A stretch of DNA of 64,000 nt, taken from NCBI RefSeq assembly GCF_013280495.1, contig NZ_JABSSX010000004.1, positions 301,609-365,608 of the forward strand, read 5' to 3'. This document shows, one piece after another, positions 42,310 through 51,304 of the stretch (within the stretch, counting starts at the first letter, position 1; every line of letters starts with the position of its first letter). Source of the DNA: Brevibacterium permense (GTDB lineage Bacteria; Actinomycetota; Actinomycetes; Actinomycetales; Brevibacteriaceae). Under the pieces are notes generated by a model that was given only the letters and a program-made list of their open reading frames with translations, did not search any database and had not been told where the DNA came from. Made by a program: the position numbers and the translations under genes.

Positions 42310-42351
42310 CACCGAGGCGGCCCACCATCGTGGTGGGCCGCCTCGGTGTTT
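42310..42351 (+). terminator. Rho-independent terminator of the 41548 gene
   Basis: Perfect 18-bp arms CACCGAGGCGGCCCACCA (42310-42327) and the complement at 42331-42348, a TCG loop, then TTTATG. It embeds the recurrent word CACCGAGGCGG. Confidence 0.85.
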
Positions 42352-42370
42352 ATGTGCGTGTCGACTCCTT

Positions 42371-42434
42371 CTTGCTACCTGACGGCGGCCCAGCAACCTG
42401 GCGCGAGGTTGCTGGGCCGCCGTCAGGTAGCAAG
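42371..42434 (-). terminator. 29-bp perfect hairpin at the end of the MFS gene
   Basis: Arms 42371-42399 and 42406-42434 (starting CTTGCTACCTGACGGCGG) are exact complements around a GGCGCG loop. It lies 3 bases beyond the stop of the leftward MFS gene. There is no T tract; Rho-independent termination is therefore uncertain. Confidence 0.65.
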
Positions 42435-42437
42435 AGC

Positions 42438-43727
42438 CTATTCGGGGTCGAGGACCTCGCGCCCGCCGCGGGGGAAGCCTCCAGCTCGGCGGGCGGCCAC
42501 GAGTCCGGTGATCGTGAACACGAGGGTAGCGGTGAGGATGAGCAGCAGCGGTGCCGTCCACCCGCCGGTCGCGGTGTGGAGCCAACCGGCGAACGGCGGG
42601 GCCAAGGTCGCTGCGAGGTAGCCGCCGAATTGGACGCGTGCCGATGCTGACGCGGTCTGGGCGTCGCTGCCGGCGGTGCGGGCGATGATCGAGAAGATCG
42701 CGGTGAACCCGCCGCCCTGGGCGATGCCGCCGGTGGTCGCCCACAGCCAGTACGAACCGGGGGCTGCCAGCAGGCCCACGGGCAGGGACAGCCAGAGGAC
42801 TGCGACGATCGCCACGGGCACCCACGGCTTCGTCTTCACTGCCAGCAGCGGCACTCCGAAGGCGCCGGGGATCGCCGCGATCTGGAACAGAGACGCCGTG
42901 CCTCCGGCGGCAGTGGGGGCGAGCCCGATGGTGTCGCCGAGGTAGCTCGGCAGCCAGGTCGTCGTCACGTAGTAAGCAGTCGACTGCCCGGAGAACGTGA
43001 TGATGAGCAGGGCGATGATCACTCGGAAGGAGGCGGGAGCTTCGGCCCACGACTGCTTCGCAGCGGGGGCGGCCGCCTCGGCGAGTGAAGGGTCAGTCGA
43101 ATCGACGGCCTCCGCGGCGGCAGCGCGGGCAGCCTCCCCCTCGCGGCGCACGCGCACGCGGATGAGCACCATCCAGAAACCGAGCCCAGCGAGGGCGAGA
43201 ACACCCCATGCGGCCAGCGCCCAGCGCCAGCCGAAGGCTGCGGCCAGCGGGCCGGTGCCGATGAGGGTGGCCATCGACCCGACGTTCATCATCGCCGAGT
43301 ACAGGCCGGTGACCATCGACACCTGTTCCCACGGGACCTCGCGGCGGATGATGACGGGGACGACGATATTGCCCAGGGTGATCGCGAGGCCGATGATTCC
43401 GGTGCCCACGAGCACGAGCCAGGACGGACCGACCGACCGCAGAACTGTGCCCAGCAGGACACCGGACAGACAGGCGAGAACCGTGGCTTCGGCCCCGAGG
43501 CGGGTGATGAACTTCCCCGCCAGCGGCGTGGCCAGCGCAAACAGCAGAACCGGCAGACCAGTGAGGAGACCGAGTCCGGCGGCGCTGAATCCCGTGCCCT
43601 CCTGGATGTCGGGCAGGATCGCCGTCGGCGCGATGATCGGGGTGCGCAGGTTGAGGGCGAGGATGACGATGCCCAGAACGATCCAGGGCAGCATCCTCTT
43701 GGCAGAAGGCCGCTGAGGCGAACTCAC
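42438..43727 (-). CDS. MFS transporter, CynX/NimT family
   Basis: 429 residues from GTG 43727, which overlaps the argS stop by 4 bases (ATGTGA). Twelve membrane helices with the NimT/CynX opener LNLRTPIIAPTAILPDIQEG, LAGKFITRLGAEATVLACLS (motif A-like), and a central cytosolic loop with Ala/Glu. This family includes E. coli cyanate (CynX) and 2-nitroimidazole (NimT) carriers; substrate here unknown. Translational coupling to an essential tRNA synthetase is unusual and may only reflect compaction. Confidence 0.82.
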   Translation of the reverse strand: MSSPQRPSAKRMLPWIVLGIVILALNLRTPIIAPTAILPDIQEGTGFSAAGLGLLTGLPVLLFALATPLAGKFITRLGAEATVLACLSGVLLGTVLRSVGPSWLVLVGTGIIGLAITLGNIVVPVIIRREVPWEQVSMVTGLYSAMMNVGSMATLIGTGPLAAAFGWRWALAAWGVLALAGLGFWMVLIRVRVRREGEAARAAAAEAVDSTDPSLAEAAAPAAKQSWAEAPASFRVIIALLIITFSGQSTAYYVTTTWLPSYLGDTIGLAPTAAGGTASLFQIAAIPGAFGVPLLAVKTKPWVPVAIVAVLWLSLPVGLLAAPGSYWLWATTGGIAQGGGFTAIFSIIARTAGSDAQTASASARVQFGGYLAATLAPPFAGWLHTATGGWTAPLLLILTATLVFTITGLVAARRAGGFPRGGREVLDPE

Positions 43728-45463
43728 ATCCGCTCGGGAACGCGGATGCCGAGCACCCCTAGACCGGCCTGGAGGACCTCGAGCACGATCGCCGAGAGCC
43801 GCAGACGGGAGTCGCGCAGCTCTTCGGTCTTGGCGATGAGCACCGGGCACTGCTCGTAGAACGAGGTGAATGCCTGGGCGAGATCGAACAGGTAGGTGCA
43901 CAGGCGGTGGGGCGTCGACCCGGCGGCCACCTCGGCGACCACATCGGCGAAGCCGAGGATCGACAGGGCCAGCTCACGTTCGGCCGTCTCGCCGAGGCTG
44001 ATCGCCGCGTTCGCGACCTGGGAGGCATCGACGCCTTCGGCCTCAGCTTTGCGTCCGATCGAACGGATCCGGGCACCGGCGTACTGGAGGTACGGGGCGG
44101 TGTTGCCGATGGGGGCGAGCATCCGGTCGAGGTCGAAGGTGTACGAGGTGTCGTGGGCGACGGAGAGGTCGGCGTACTTGACCGCACCGATGCCGACGAT
44201 GCGCGCGACCTCGTCGGCCTCCTCGGGACCGAAGTCCACGTGTGATTCTGCCAGGGTCGTCTTCGCTCGGGTCACGGCCTCTTCGAGGAGTTCGGCCAGG
44301 CGCAGCGGGGCACCCGAACGGGTGCGCAGGATCTTGCCGTCGGATCCGAGCACATTGCCGATCTTCACGTGCTCGGCGCTGAAGGTCTCCGGCAGCCAGC
44401 CGGCCGCGCGGGCGACGGTGAAGACCATCTCGAAGTGCATGGCCTGCGGGGTGCCGACGACGTAGAGCGCCCGGTTGACACCGAGGTTGATCGCCCGGTT
44501 GCGGACGGCCGCGAGGTCGGTCGTGGCGTAGCCGTAGCCGCCATCGGACTTGCGGATGATGAGCGGCAGGGGTTCGCCCTCACGACCGGTGAAGCCTTCG
44601 GGGAACACGCACAGCGCTCCATCGGAGATCGTGGCCAGGCCCTTCGCCTCGAGCTCGTCGCAGACCTCGGCGAGCATGTCATTGTAGGTGGACTCTCCGG
44701 CAAGATCGGCGTCGGTGAGGGTGACGTCGAGGAGGGAGTAGATGCGGTTGAAGTACTCGCGGGAGTAGCCGACGAGCGTCGTCCACAGGCCCAGGGTCTC
44801 TTCGTCGCCGCTCTGGAGTTTGACGACGCGGGACCGGGAGCGGGTGGCGAAGGCTTCATCTGAGTCGAACTTCGCCCGAGCCGCCTGGTAGAAGGCGTTC
44901 GGGTTCTCGGACACTTCGGAGGCCTCGTCGGAGTCGACTCCCACATCGAGGAGGTGCTCGATGAGCATGCCGAAGGGGGTTCCCCAGTCGCCGATGTGGT
45001 TCTGGCGGATGACCGTGTTGCCGACGAATTCGTGGGTGCGGGCCAGGGCGTCGCCGACGACGGTGGTGCGCAGGTGCCCGACGTGCATCTCCTTGGCCAC
45101 GTTCGGGGCCGAGTAGTCGATGGCGATCTTCTGCGGGGCATCGTTTGCCGGTGCCGCTGCGGCATCCCCAGCCTCGAGGGTGGAGGCGAGGAAGTCGGGG
45201 GTGAAGGTGAGGTTGATGAACCCGGGTCCGGAGATCTCCGGGGTCTCGCACACACCCTCGAGGTCGAGGTTCTCGACGATCTGTGCGGCGATGTCGCGCG
45301 GCTTCGACTTCAGCTCCTTGGCCAGCGGCAGAGCCACATTGGCCTGGAAGTCTGCGAACTGGCTGCTGCGGATGACGGGGTCACGTCCGGCGAAGTCCTC
45401 ACCGAAGGCCTGGGTGAGGGCGGCGGCGAAACGGTCCGTGAGCACAGAAGTCAGAGATGGCAT
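43724..45463 (-). CDS. argS: Arginyl-tRNA synthetase
   Basis: 579 residues, full length. N-terminal Add-1 domain (about 1-105), catalytic domain with the class I HIGH variant in NVAKEMHVGHLRTTVVGDAL (about 119-138) and the motif SDGKILRTRSGAPLRLAELL (about 350-369) in place of KMSKS, as is usual in ArgRS. The C-terminal DALR anticodon-binding domain ends EVLQAGLGVLGIRVPERM. It charges tRNA-Arg with arginine. Divergent from the tricorn-like gene with an 87-base gap. Confidence 0.95.
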   Translation of the reverse strand: MPSLTSVLTDRFAAALTQAFGEDFAGRDPVIRSSQFADFQANVALPLAKELKSKPRDIAAQIVENLDLEGVCETPEISGPGFINLTFTPDFLASTLEAGDAAAAPANDAPQKIAIDYSAPNVAKEMHVGHLRTTVVGDALARTHEFVGNTVIRQNHIGDWGTPFGMLIEHLLDVGVDSDEASEVSENPNAFYQAARAKFDSDEAFATRSRSRVVKLQSGDEETLGLWTTLVGYSREYFNRIYSLLDVTLTDADLAGESTYNDMLAEVCDELEAKGLATISDGALCVFPEGFTGREGEPLPLIIRKSDGGYGYATTDLAAVRNRAINLGVNRALYVVGTPQAMHFEMVFTVARAAGWLPETFSAEHVKIGNVLGSDGKILRTRSGAPLRLAELLEEAVTRAKTTLAESHVDFGPEEADEVARIVGIGAVKYADLSVAHDTSYTFDLDRMLAPIGNTAPYLQYAGARIRSIGRKAEAEGVDASQVANAAISLGETAERELALSILGFADVVAEVAAGSTPHRLCTYLFDLAQAFTSFYEQCPVLIAKTEELRDSRLRLSAIVLEVLQAGLGVLGIRVPERM

Positions 45464-45550
45464 GTGCCCATTCTATTGCCGCGTGCAAGTTGCCTGGGCA
45501 TCGGTTCCGGCCCGCGGTCGCCGCACAGTCGAGCTTGTAATGTGGGTCAC

Positions 45551-48500
45551 GTGACTTATCTTCGCTATCCCCATATCCAGTCCGATCTCATCACCTTCAC
45601 CGCCGACGACGATGTCTGGCTCGTTCCCTCCTCCGGCGGCCGCGCCTGGCGGCTGACCTCCGATCATGCGCCCGTCCGGTCACCGAGGATCTCCCCCGAT
45701 GCAGCGCACGTCGCGTTCGTATCCTTCCGCACCGGACAGGCGGAGCTCATGGTCGCCGAGGTGGCCACCGGAGCCCTGCGTCGGCTCACCTGGTTGGGGT
45801 CGAGCGCGATGACGATGCTCGGGTGGGCCGATGCCGCCCATCTCCTCGTCGGTGCGAATGCCGGGGAGTTCGAGGTCCGCAACCATGTCGTGAAGTCCGT
45901 GAGCCTCGACGGTGAGGTCGATCGGCTGTCGTTCGGTCGTGCCTCGGGTCTGGCCCGGCACCACACGGGAGTGACCGCTCTGTCGACGCCGTTCTCCCGT
46001 CCGCCCGCGCACTGGAAGCGCTACCGGGGAGGCACTGCGCCGAGGCTGTGGCTCGATCGGGCCGGCACCACGAACGCTGCCGGCATCGGAGATGGAACCG
46101 GAGCCCGGTGGCAGCGGCTGCTGCGCGAGGACGAGGCCTCTCTGACCGACCCGCTGTGGGTCGGCGATTCGCTCGTGTTCACCTCGGACCGGGCCGCGAC
46201 CTTCCCTCACCATGCCGATGAGCAGGCGAACCTGTGGATCATCGACGGACTGGCCACCTCGGCGATTTCGGGTGATGACTCGGTCGAACCACGGCAGCTC
46301 ACGCACCAGACCGAGGCCACCGGCTATGTCCGTGACGCCACGACCGACGGCACCCGCATCGTCTGGCACTCCCGTGGGGAGATCAAGATCCTCGACAGCC
46401 TCGACGCCGAGGTCCGCACCCTCGCAGTGACTCTGCCGGGCACCCAGGTGCAGCCGCTGAGCCTCGATCCGAAGACCGGGCTCAACCACATCAGCCCCGA
46501 CAGAGAAGGCAATGCCTCGGTGGTGGAATGGCGGGGCAAGACGTTCTGGCTCGCCCACCGCGAGGGCCCGGCCCGGGCGCTGTGCGCGGATTCGTCGATC
46601 CGCACCCGCGAGCCCCTCGTCCTCGGGGACACCGGGTTTGCCGCGTACATCACCGACGTCGAAGGGGAGGACGCGATCGAGGTCGCGTCCGTGACTGGGG
46701 ACAAGCCGCCTCGGCGAATCGGGGTTGGAGCCCTGGGACGGGTCCTGCACCTGAAGGCGGATCCGGCGGGGAAGATGCTCGCCACGATCTCCCACGACGG
46801 ATCGATCCGGACCGTCGAGGTGGGCAATGGTCGGACGCGTCTGGTCGGGCATTCGGGACACGGCGAGGCGCGCGATCCTCGGTTCTCACCCGATGGGAAG
46901 TACCTCGTGTGGTCCCAGCCGACGCAGGGTGAGGAGCTGCTCGCGCAGCTGATGATCGCCGAGGTGAAATCGGATCGTCAGGCCCAGCCGCTGACGACCG
47001 GCAAGTTCAATGATTTCTCGCCGACGTTCACCCGGGACGGGAAGTTCGTCGCCTTCCTCTCCGATCGCACCTTCGATCCTTCGTACAACCAGCATTCCTT
47101 CGATCTGTCGTTCAACGGCGTCACCCGACCGTGGCTGCTGCCCCTGGCCGCCGATGAACCTGCGCCCTTCGGACCGAGCGCCGGCGGATGGGCGATCAGC
47201 GAGGTCACCGAGGAGGCGAAGTCCGAGCGCGGTCGCGGGGACAAACCGGCCGCCACCGTCGAGGTCGAACTCGAGGGAGCCGAGGAGCGCATCGTGCCGT
47301 TCCCGGTCGCCTCGGGGGTCTTCCGCGATCTCGAATCCGCCGAGGGAGGACCCGTCTGGCTGCGCACCGGCGACGTCGAAGCCGGTGAGCTCGGCACCGG
47401 GCGGGCCGGAGATGCCGGTGACAAACCCGCCGAGGTCATCCAGTACTTCGATTTCGCCAAGCGGAAGGTCACCACCGTCGTCGACAAGGCCGACGAGTAT
47501 GAGATCTCCGGAGACGGCAAACTGCTCGTCGTGCGCAGCGACGATGCGATCAGCGTGGTTCCGGCGAACCGGAAGGTCGAGGCCGACGATGACGAGTTCG
47601 TCCCCGTCGACATCTCGCGTCTGCGATTCGAGCTCGACCGTCGGGCCGAATGGCTGCAGATGTTCGAGGAGAACTCCCGGATCATGCGAGACCACTATTG
47701 GCGCGAGGACATGAACGGGGTCGATTGGGAGTCGGTGACGCTGCGCTGGCGTGCCGTGGCTGCTAAGGCCCTGACCCATGACGATCTCGTCGACGTGCTG
47801 TGGGAGACCGTGGGCGAGCTCAACACCTCGCATGCCTATGTCAGTCCGCCGTCTGGGCTCGGCGATGGGTCGAAGAAGCTCGGATTCCTCGGTGCGGATC
47901 TTGAGCGGAGCGCTGAGGGTTGGACGATCTCTCGCATCCTTCCCGGTGAGAGCAGTGAACCGGAGGCAAGGTCGCCGCTGCGCCAGGCCGGAGTCGGAGC
48001 TGCCGTCGGCGATATCATCGTGGCTGTCAACGGTCAGCCCGTCGACGAGGCGGCCGGTCCCGCCACTCATCTGCAGGGGGCCGCGGACACGATCGTCGAG
48101 CTGACTCTGCGCCGCGGTCGCAAGGACCGCACGGTCGCCGTCATTCCGCTGCCCACCGAGGAGAAGCTGCGCTATCAGGATTGGGTGCGCTCCCGCCGGG
48201 AGTATGTGGCCGAGAAGTCCGGCGGCCGCATCGGCTACGTCCATGTGCCGGACATGACCTCGTACGGCTGGGCACAGCTGCACCGGGATCTGCGACAGGC
48301 CACGGCCTGTGAAGGCGTCATCGCCGATGTGCGATTCAACCGAGGCGGTCACACGAGTGCTCTGGTGGCCGAACGCTTCGCCGACCAAGTGGTCGCGTGG
48401 GGTGCGGCTCGCAACTATGACCAGATGGACCGGGACCCCGAGGATGCTCCGCGCGGGCCTGTGGTCTTCGTGGCCAATGAGTTCTCCGGCTCCGACGGCG

Positions 48501-48877
48501 ACATCATCAACGCGCGCGTGCAGGCCAAGGGCATCGGCCCGGTCGTCGGCGTGCGCACGTGGGGCGGAGTCGTCGGCATCGACGGTCGCTACGATCTCGT
48601 CGACGGCACCGGAGTGACGCAGCCGCGCTATGCCTTCTGGATCGAGGGCAAGGGCTGGAGTGTGGAGAACTACGGCGTCGAGCCCGATATCGAGGTCGAG
48701 CACGATCCCGGTCAGCTCTTCGCCGCCGACGATCCACAGCTCGACCGTGCCATCGCCGAGGTGTTCGCGGGGCTGGAGGCCCGGCCCGCCGCTCAGGCGC
48801 CGGAGTTCCCGCCCCCGCGCGTACAGCCGCTGAAGAAGAACGGAGCCGGGGCCCCCGAAGCCCCCGCCGAGGACTGA
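45551..48877 (+). CDS. Tricorn-like protease (beta-propellers, PDZ, S41 core)
   Basis: 1108 residues from GTG 45551; a GTG three codons earlier is also possible. N-terminal propellers, about residues 10-650, contain repeated ARISPDGxxVA-type blades (SPRISPDAAHVAFVSFRTGQ, PRFSPDGKYLVWSQPTQGEE, FTRDGKFVAFLSDRT). A C1 domain with a catalytic His in LNTSHAYVSPPSG (about 761), a PDZ (about 800-870), and an S41 core with Ser in VANEFSGSDGDIIN (about 978-980) and GVRTWGGVVGI follow. The archaeal tricorn hydrolyses peptides from the proteasome as a giant capsid. Actinomycetes often carry homologues. Reading frame continues far upstream but that part is opposite argS. Confidence 0.9.
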   Translation: MTYLRYPHIQSDLITFTADDDVWLVPSSGGRAWRLTSDHAPVRSPRISPDAAHVAFVSFRTGQAELMVAEVATGALRRLTWLGSSAMTMLGWADAAHLLVGANAGEFEVRNHVVKSVSLDGEVDRLSFGRASGLARHHTGVTALSTPFSRPPAHWKRYRGGTAPRLWLDRAGTTNAAGIGDGTGARWQRLLREDEASLTDPLWVGDSLVFTSDRAATFPHHADEQANLWIIDGLATSAISGDDSVEPRQLTHQTEATGYVRDATTDGTRIVWHSRGEIKILDSLDAEVRTLAVTLPGTQVQPLSLDPKTGLNHISPDREGNASVVEWRGKTFWLAHREGPARALCADSSIRTREPLVLGDTGFAAYITDVEGEDAIEVASVTGDKPPRRIGVGALGRVLHLKADPAGKMLATISHDGSIRTVEVGNGRTRLVGHSGHGEARDPRFSPDGKYLVWSQPTQGEELLAQLMIAEVKSDRQAQPLTTGKFNDFSPTFTRDGKFVAFLSDRTFDPSYNQHSFDLSFNGVTRPWLLPLAADEPAPFGPSAGGWAISEVTEEAKSERGRGDKPAATVEVELEGAEERIVPFPVASGVFRDLESAEGGPVWLRTGDVEAGELGTGRAGDAGDKPAEVIQYFDFAKRKVTTVVDKADEYEISGDGKLLVVRSDDAISVVPANRKVEADDDEFVPVDISRLRFELDRRAEWLQMFEENSRIMRDHYWREDMNGVDWESVTLRWRAVAAKALTHDDLVDVLWETVGELNTSHAYVSPPSGLGDGSKKLGFLGADLERSAEGWTISRILPGESSEPEARSPLRQAGVGAAVGDIIVAVNGQPVDEAAGPATHLQGAADTIVELTLRRGRKDRTVAVIPLPTEEKLRYQDWVRSRREYVAEKSGGRIGYVHVPDMTSYGWAQLHRDLRQATACEGVIADVRFNRGGHTSALVAERFADQVVAWGAARNYDQMDRDPEDAPRGPVVFVANEFSGSDGDIINARVQAKGIGPVVGVRTWGGVVGIDGRYDLVDGTGVTQPRYAFWIEGKGWSVENYGVEPDIEVEHDPGQLFAADDPQLDRAIAEVFAGLEARPAAQAPEFPPPRVQPLKKNGAGAPEAPAED

Positions 48878-48989
48878 CCCACGCCCCGCCACCTGCCGGG
48901 CGCCCGCCGAGTGGCCACGAGCGCACGCGAAGCGACGTGAGGGGCCTCCGGCCCGGCCACCTCGTGGGGAGTCATCGACTTTTGATCCA

Positions 48990-49013
48990 GTCATCGAGAG
49001 AAAACTCGATGAC
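48990..49013. terminator. Short hairpin at tricorn/membrane-protein junction
   Basis: GTCATCGAG (48990-48998) and CTCGATGAC (49005-49013), 9 bp with AGAAAA loop, in the convergent gap between 48877 and 49064. Further ATCGA(T)GAC words nearby give alternative folding. Probably bidirectional. Confidence 0.45.
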
Positions 49014-49063
49014 CGTATCAGAACCCGATGACGAACCGAACGAAACTCGATGCGTGCCGGGCT

Positions 49064-49669
49064 CTACCGCTCGGTCGGGATGAGGGCCCACATGGCGAAG
49101 GCGAGCAGCACGAAGCCTGAGATGACGCCGCTGATGACGGGGATGAACGCCGGAGCCGCCGCGAAGAAGGCAATGAACCCGCCGATTCCGCAGAGTGTGA
49201 CGACGGTGGCGAGCACATGGAAGCGGTCGAGCCCGAACACCCAGCCGAGCGCGAAGAAATGAGTGCCGACGACAACGGCCACCCACGCCACTCCGAGCTC
49301 CGGATGGCCGAGGCTCGCCAACAGGCGGGTTCCGGCGAACAACAGGACCGCCTCGATGAGCACGATGATCCAGTAAGCGCGCCAGGACGTCCGTTCCCGA
49401 CGACCGCGTTCCCCAGATTCGCCGAGGCGGCCGCCACCACCACGTCTCCGCAGCAGTCCGCGAACCGCGAGGACCGCGATGCCGACGAACACGATGACGC
49501 CGACCGCGATGACGAGTGTGCGCCCCAGGATCGAGAACTGGACGGTGTTGAGGACGAGGAACAGCAGTCCGAAGCCGGCGCCGATGAGCGCCCCGATCTC
49601 AGCACCGGCGGCTGTCTGCCTGCCCCTCGGTGACATCGAGCTGTTCGGCCCAGGTTCTACCGTGGTCAT
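49064..49669 (-). CDS. Hypothetical multi-pass membrane protein
   Basis: 201 residues from ATG 49669 (an upstream ATG at 49729 lacks a ribosome site). About six hydrophobic helices in three pairs: IGALIGAGFGLLFLVLNTVQ, TLVIAVGVIVFVGIAVLAV, YWIIVLIEAVLLFAGTRLLA, AWVAVVVGTHFFALGWVFGL, VLATVVTLCGIGGFIAFFAA and VISGVISGFVLLAFAMWALI. A basic Gly/Arg loop separates the second and third helices. I do not recognise a family with confidence. Same strand as nothing near; convergent with the tricorn-like gene. Confidence 0.75.
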   Translation of the reverse strand: MTTVEPGPNSSMSPRGRQTAAGAEIGALIGAGFGLLFLVLNTVQFSILGRTLVIAVGVIVFVGIAVLAVRGLLRRRGGGGRLGESGERGRRERTSWRAYWIIVLIEAVLLFAGTRLLASLGHPELGVAWVAVVVGTHFFALGWVFGLDRFHVLATVVTLCGIGGFIAFFAAAPAFIPVISGVISGFVLLAFAMWALIPTER

Positions 49670-49815
49670 CGTCGTCCGTCTCTCGTCGTCATCGGCACCC
49701 TTGCGGGCAACATTCTTCCACCGGTGCACCGACGCTCCGATGCGGACTGACGAAACTCGGCGAACTCACAAGAATCTTCCGGCAACGCGATTCTTGACCG
49801 CGGTCATAACCTGAT

Positions 49816-49839
49816 GTTCACCAGGCGTGAACCTAGAAT
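49816..49839 (+). promoter_or_regulatory. Operator-like palindrome with -10 upstream of a short gene
   Basis: GTTCAC (49816-49821) and GTGAAC (49827-49832), with a 5-base spacer, directly precede TAGAAT (49834-49839), a reasonable -10. A GAGGAGG ribosome site follows 14 bases later. An additional repeat AAGAATC/GATTCTT lies at 49770-49795. Confidence 0.45.
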
Positions 49840-49863
49840 CATTCTTCGTTCGAGGAGGCAACG

Positions 49864-50106
49864 ATGCCAACATCCACCAGCCCGACTCAGCATGCCGCAC
49901 CCACGGATTTCGTCGACATCCTCTACGTCGTGGAAGTGACCTGCGCAGTGACACCAAGGCGACCTACGTCTCGGACGCCTACGCTTCAGCGGGCGCCATC
50001 GGCCGCGGTGTTCACACCGACAGCCGTCAAGTGCAGCTGTCGTCAGGAACAGCTGTCGACAAGAGCGGCAGAGGAAGAGAGCACTGCCGCTGTATTCGCG
50101 TCGTAG
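49864..50106 (+). pseudogene. Short or frameshifted gene behind a strong ribosome site
   Basis: ATG 49864 with GAGGAGG opens 80 codons. The first 30 (PTSTSPTQHAAPTDFVDILY, then VVEVTC) look coding, with G/C at most third positions. After about 49940 the coding look moves to a different frame (SDTKATYVSDAYASAGAIGR then GVHTDSRQVQLSSGTAVD), while the original frame becomes Pro/Arg/Thr-rich. A one-base shift near 49940-49950 would join them. No family is recognised with confidence; the DILYxxEVT start vaguely recalls OsmC/Ohr proteins. It is either a genuine short peptide gene or a decaying one. Confidence 0.35.
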
Positions 50107-50141
50107 ACTCGAAGGGAAGCGACCGAAAGGAGCGTCAGCGG

Positions 50142-50621
50142 ATGTCCGAGAAGAAGAGCTCAGCCAAGAGCAGCGCACACGAGGTCCGGGTCCGCCGCAT
50201 CTACGACGAAGCGCAGACGTCCGATGGGACCCGAGTTCTGGTCGATCGGGTCTGGCCGCGCGGGGTGAGCAAAGACAAGGCCCAGCTCGACGAATGGGTC
50301 AAGGACATCGCGCCCTCGACCGAGCTGCGCAAGTGGTACTCCCACGACCCGGAGAAGTTCGACGAGTTCGCTCGCCGCTTCCGCGAGGAACTGAAGAACG
50401 ATGATGCCGCGCAGGCCCTCGATGAGCTGCGGGAGCTCGCACAGAAGGGGACTCTCACCCTGCTCACCGCGGCCAAGCGCGACGACATCAGTCAGGCCAC
50501 CGTGCTCGCCGAGATCCTCAATGACGGTAAGAAGACGAGTGGAAAGAAATCCGGAAGGAAGACGACCGGGACCACCAAGTCCGGAAGCAAGAAGTCGAGC
50601 TCCAAAAAGGGCGGCGAATGA
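50142..50621 (+). CDS. DUF488 family protein with Lys-rich tail
   Basis: 159 residues from ATG 50142 with AAAGGAG upstream. The DUF488 domain (about 14-125) has VRRIYDEAQTSDGTRVLVDR, VWPRGVSKDKAQLDEWVKDI, APSTELRKWYSHDPEKFDEF and GTLTLLTAAKRDDISQATVL, all standard. The last 35 residues are Lys/Ser/Gly-rich (KKTSGKKSGRKTTGTTKSGS) and suggest nucleic-acid contact. DUF488 proteins are small, widespread and of unknown activity. The stop overlaps the ATG of a DinB remnant by 4 bases. Confidence 0.8.
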   Translation: MSEKKSSAKSSAHEVRVRRIYDEAQTSDGTRVLVDRVWPRGVSKDKAQLDEWVKDIAPSTELRKWYSHDPEKFDEFARRFREELKNDDAAQALDELRELAQKGTLTLLTAAKRDDISQATVLAEILNDGKKTSGKKSGRKTTGTTKSGSKKSSSKKGGE

Positions 50622-50788
50622 GCGAGATCAGCCCTGACACCTGCGACTGGACTGATGTCCTCGCCGGCGGCTGCTCCGAATGCGGCTACACCCTGGGCGC
50701 CGGCGGTTTCTCCATCGCCGGGGGGCCCAATGCCCGGGTCTTCCAGATCGCGATCAAGCACCGACCATGGCCGCCAGCGGCCTGCTAG
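50618..50788 (+). pseudogene. DinB-family N-terminal stub (56 codons)
   Basis: Reads MSEISPDTCDWTDVLAGGCS then ECGYTLGAGGFSIAGG. The pattern PDTxDWTxVLxxxCxECG is the start of actinobacterial DinB-superfamily (maleylpyruvate isomerase-like) proteins of about 170 residues, where it normally reads DTKDWTWVLERPCPECGFD. After it the sequence stops resembling the family and ends at a TAG 12 bases before the HxlR gene. It keeps an ATGA start overlap with the DUF488 gene, so it was probably a full gene in that operon that has lost its body. Family call from memory. Confidence 0.55.
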
Positions 50789-50800
50789 TCCCGGCGAAAC

Positions 50801-51295
50801 TCAGCTCAGAGTCCCGGCCGGCTGCAGCCGTTCGCGCGCGTGCTTCCACGGTTTGTCCCAGGACATGTCCTCCGGCAACAACACTTGACCGCAGGCGCTG
50901 CACACCTCGCCCTGAGTCGTCTCCTGCCCGCAGGCGTCGTGGATGAGTGCCATATGGCCTCCACCGGCAGGCAGTGCGGTGTGCTTCTCTGCCCACAGCG
51001 ACAGCTGCTGCAGGATCGGCAGCAGATCGGCGGCGGCCTCGGTGGCCGCATAGCCCTGCCGGATCCGGGCCCCATCGGCGTAGTCGACCTTCGTCAGCAG
51101 CCCGGCCTCGATCATCCCGGTCAACCGCCGGCTGAGCACGGCTTCGGAGATTCCGAGATTCTCACGCAGCTGATCGAAACGCCCCCGACCATGGAGGACG
51201 TCGCGGACGATGAGCAGCACCCACGGATCGCCGAGCACGTCGAGGGACCGCTTCACCGGGCAGAACTCCTGCGACCAATCCGAACGCAAAGCCAT
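50801..51295 (-). CDS. HxlR family winged-helix transcriptional regulator
   Basis: 164 residues from ATG 51295 (GAAAGG site). HxlR wHTH: FCPVKRSLDVLGDPWVLLIV, LHGRGRFDQLRENLGISEAV and LSRRLTGMIEAGLLTKVDYA with the family's N-terminal Cys (C13-PVK). A C-terminal extra piece DACGQETTQGEVCSACGQVL carries three cysteines and may bind metal. Divergent by 76 bases from an MFS transporter; shared operator region suggests autoregulation and control of the efflux gene, possibly in response to electrophiles sensed by cysteines. Confidence 0.88.
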   Translation of the reverse strand: MALRSDWSQEFCPVKRSLDVLGDPWVLLIVRDVLHGRGRFDQLRENLGISEAVLSRRLTGMIEAGLLTKVDYADGARIRQGYAATEAAADLLPILQQLSLWAEKHTALPAGGGHMALIHDACGQETTQGEVCSACGQVLLPEDMSWDKPWKHARERLQPAGTLS

Positions 51296-51304
51296 ATCGA
51301 CTAC

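Noticed and set aside
44954..45550. Frame extending the tricorn-like protein about 200 codons upstream
   Set aside because: It is antisense to the start of argS; the true protein begins with the propeller at 45551.
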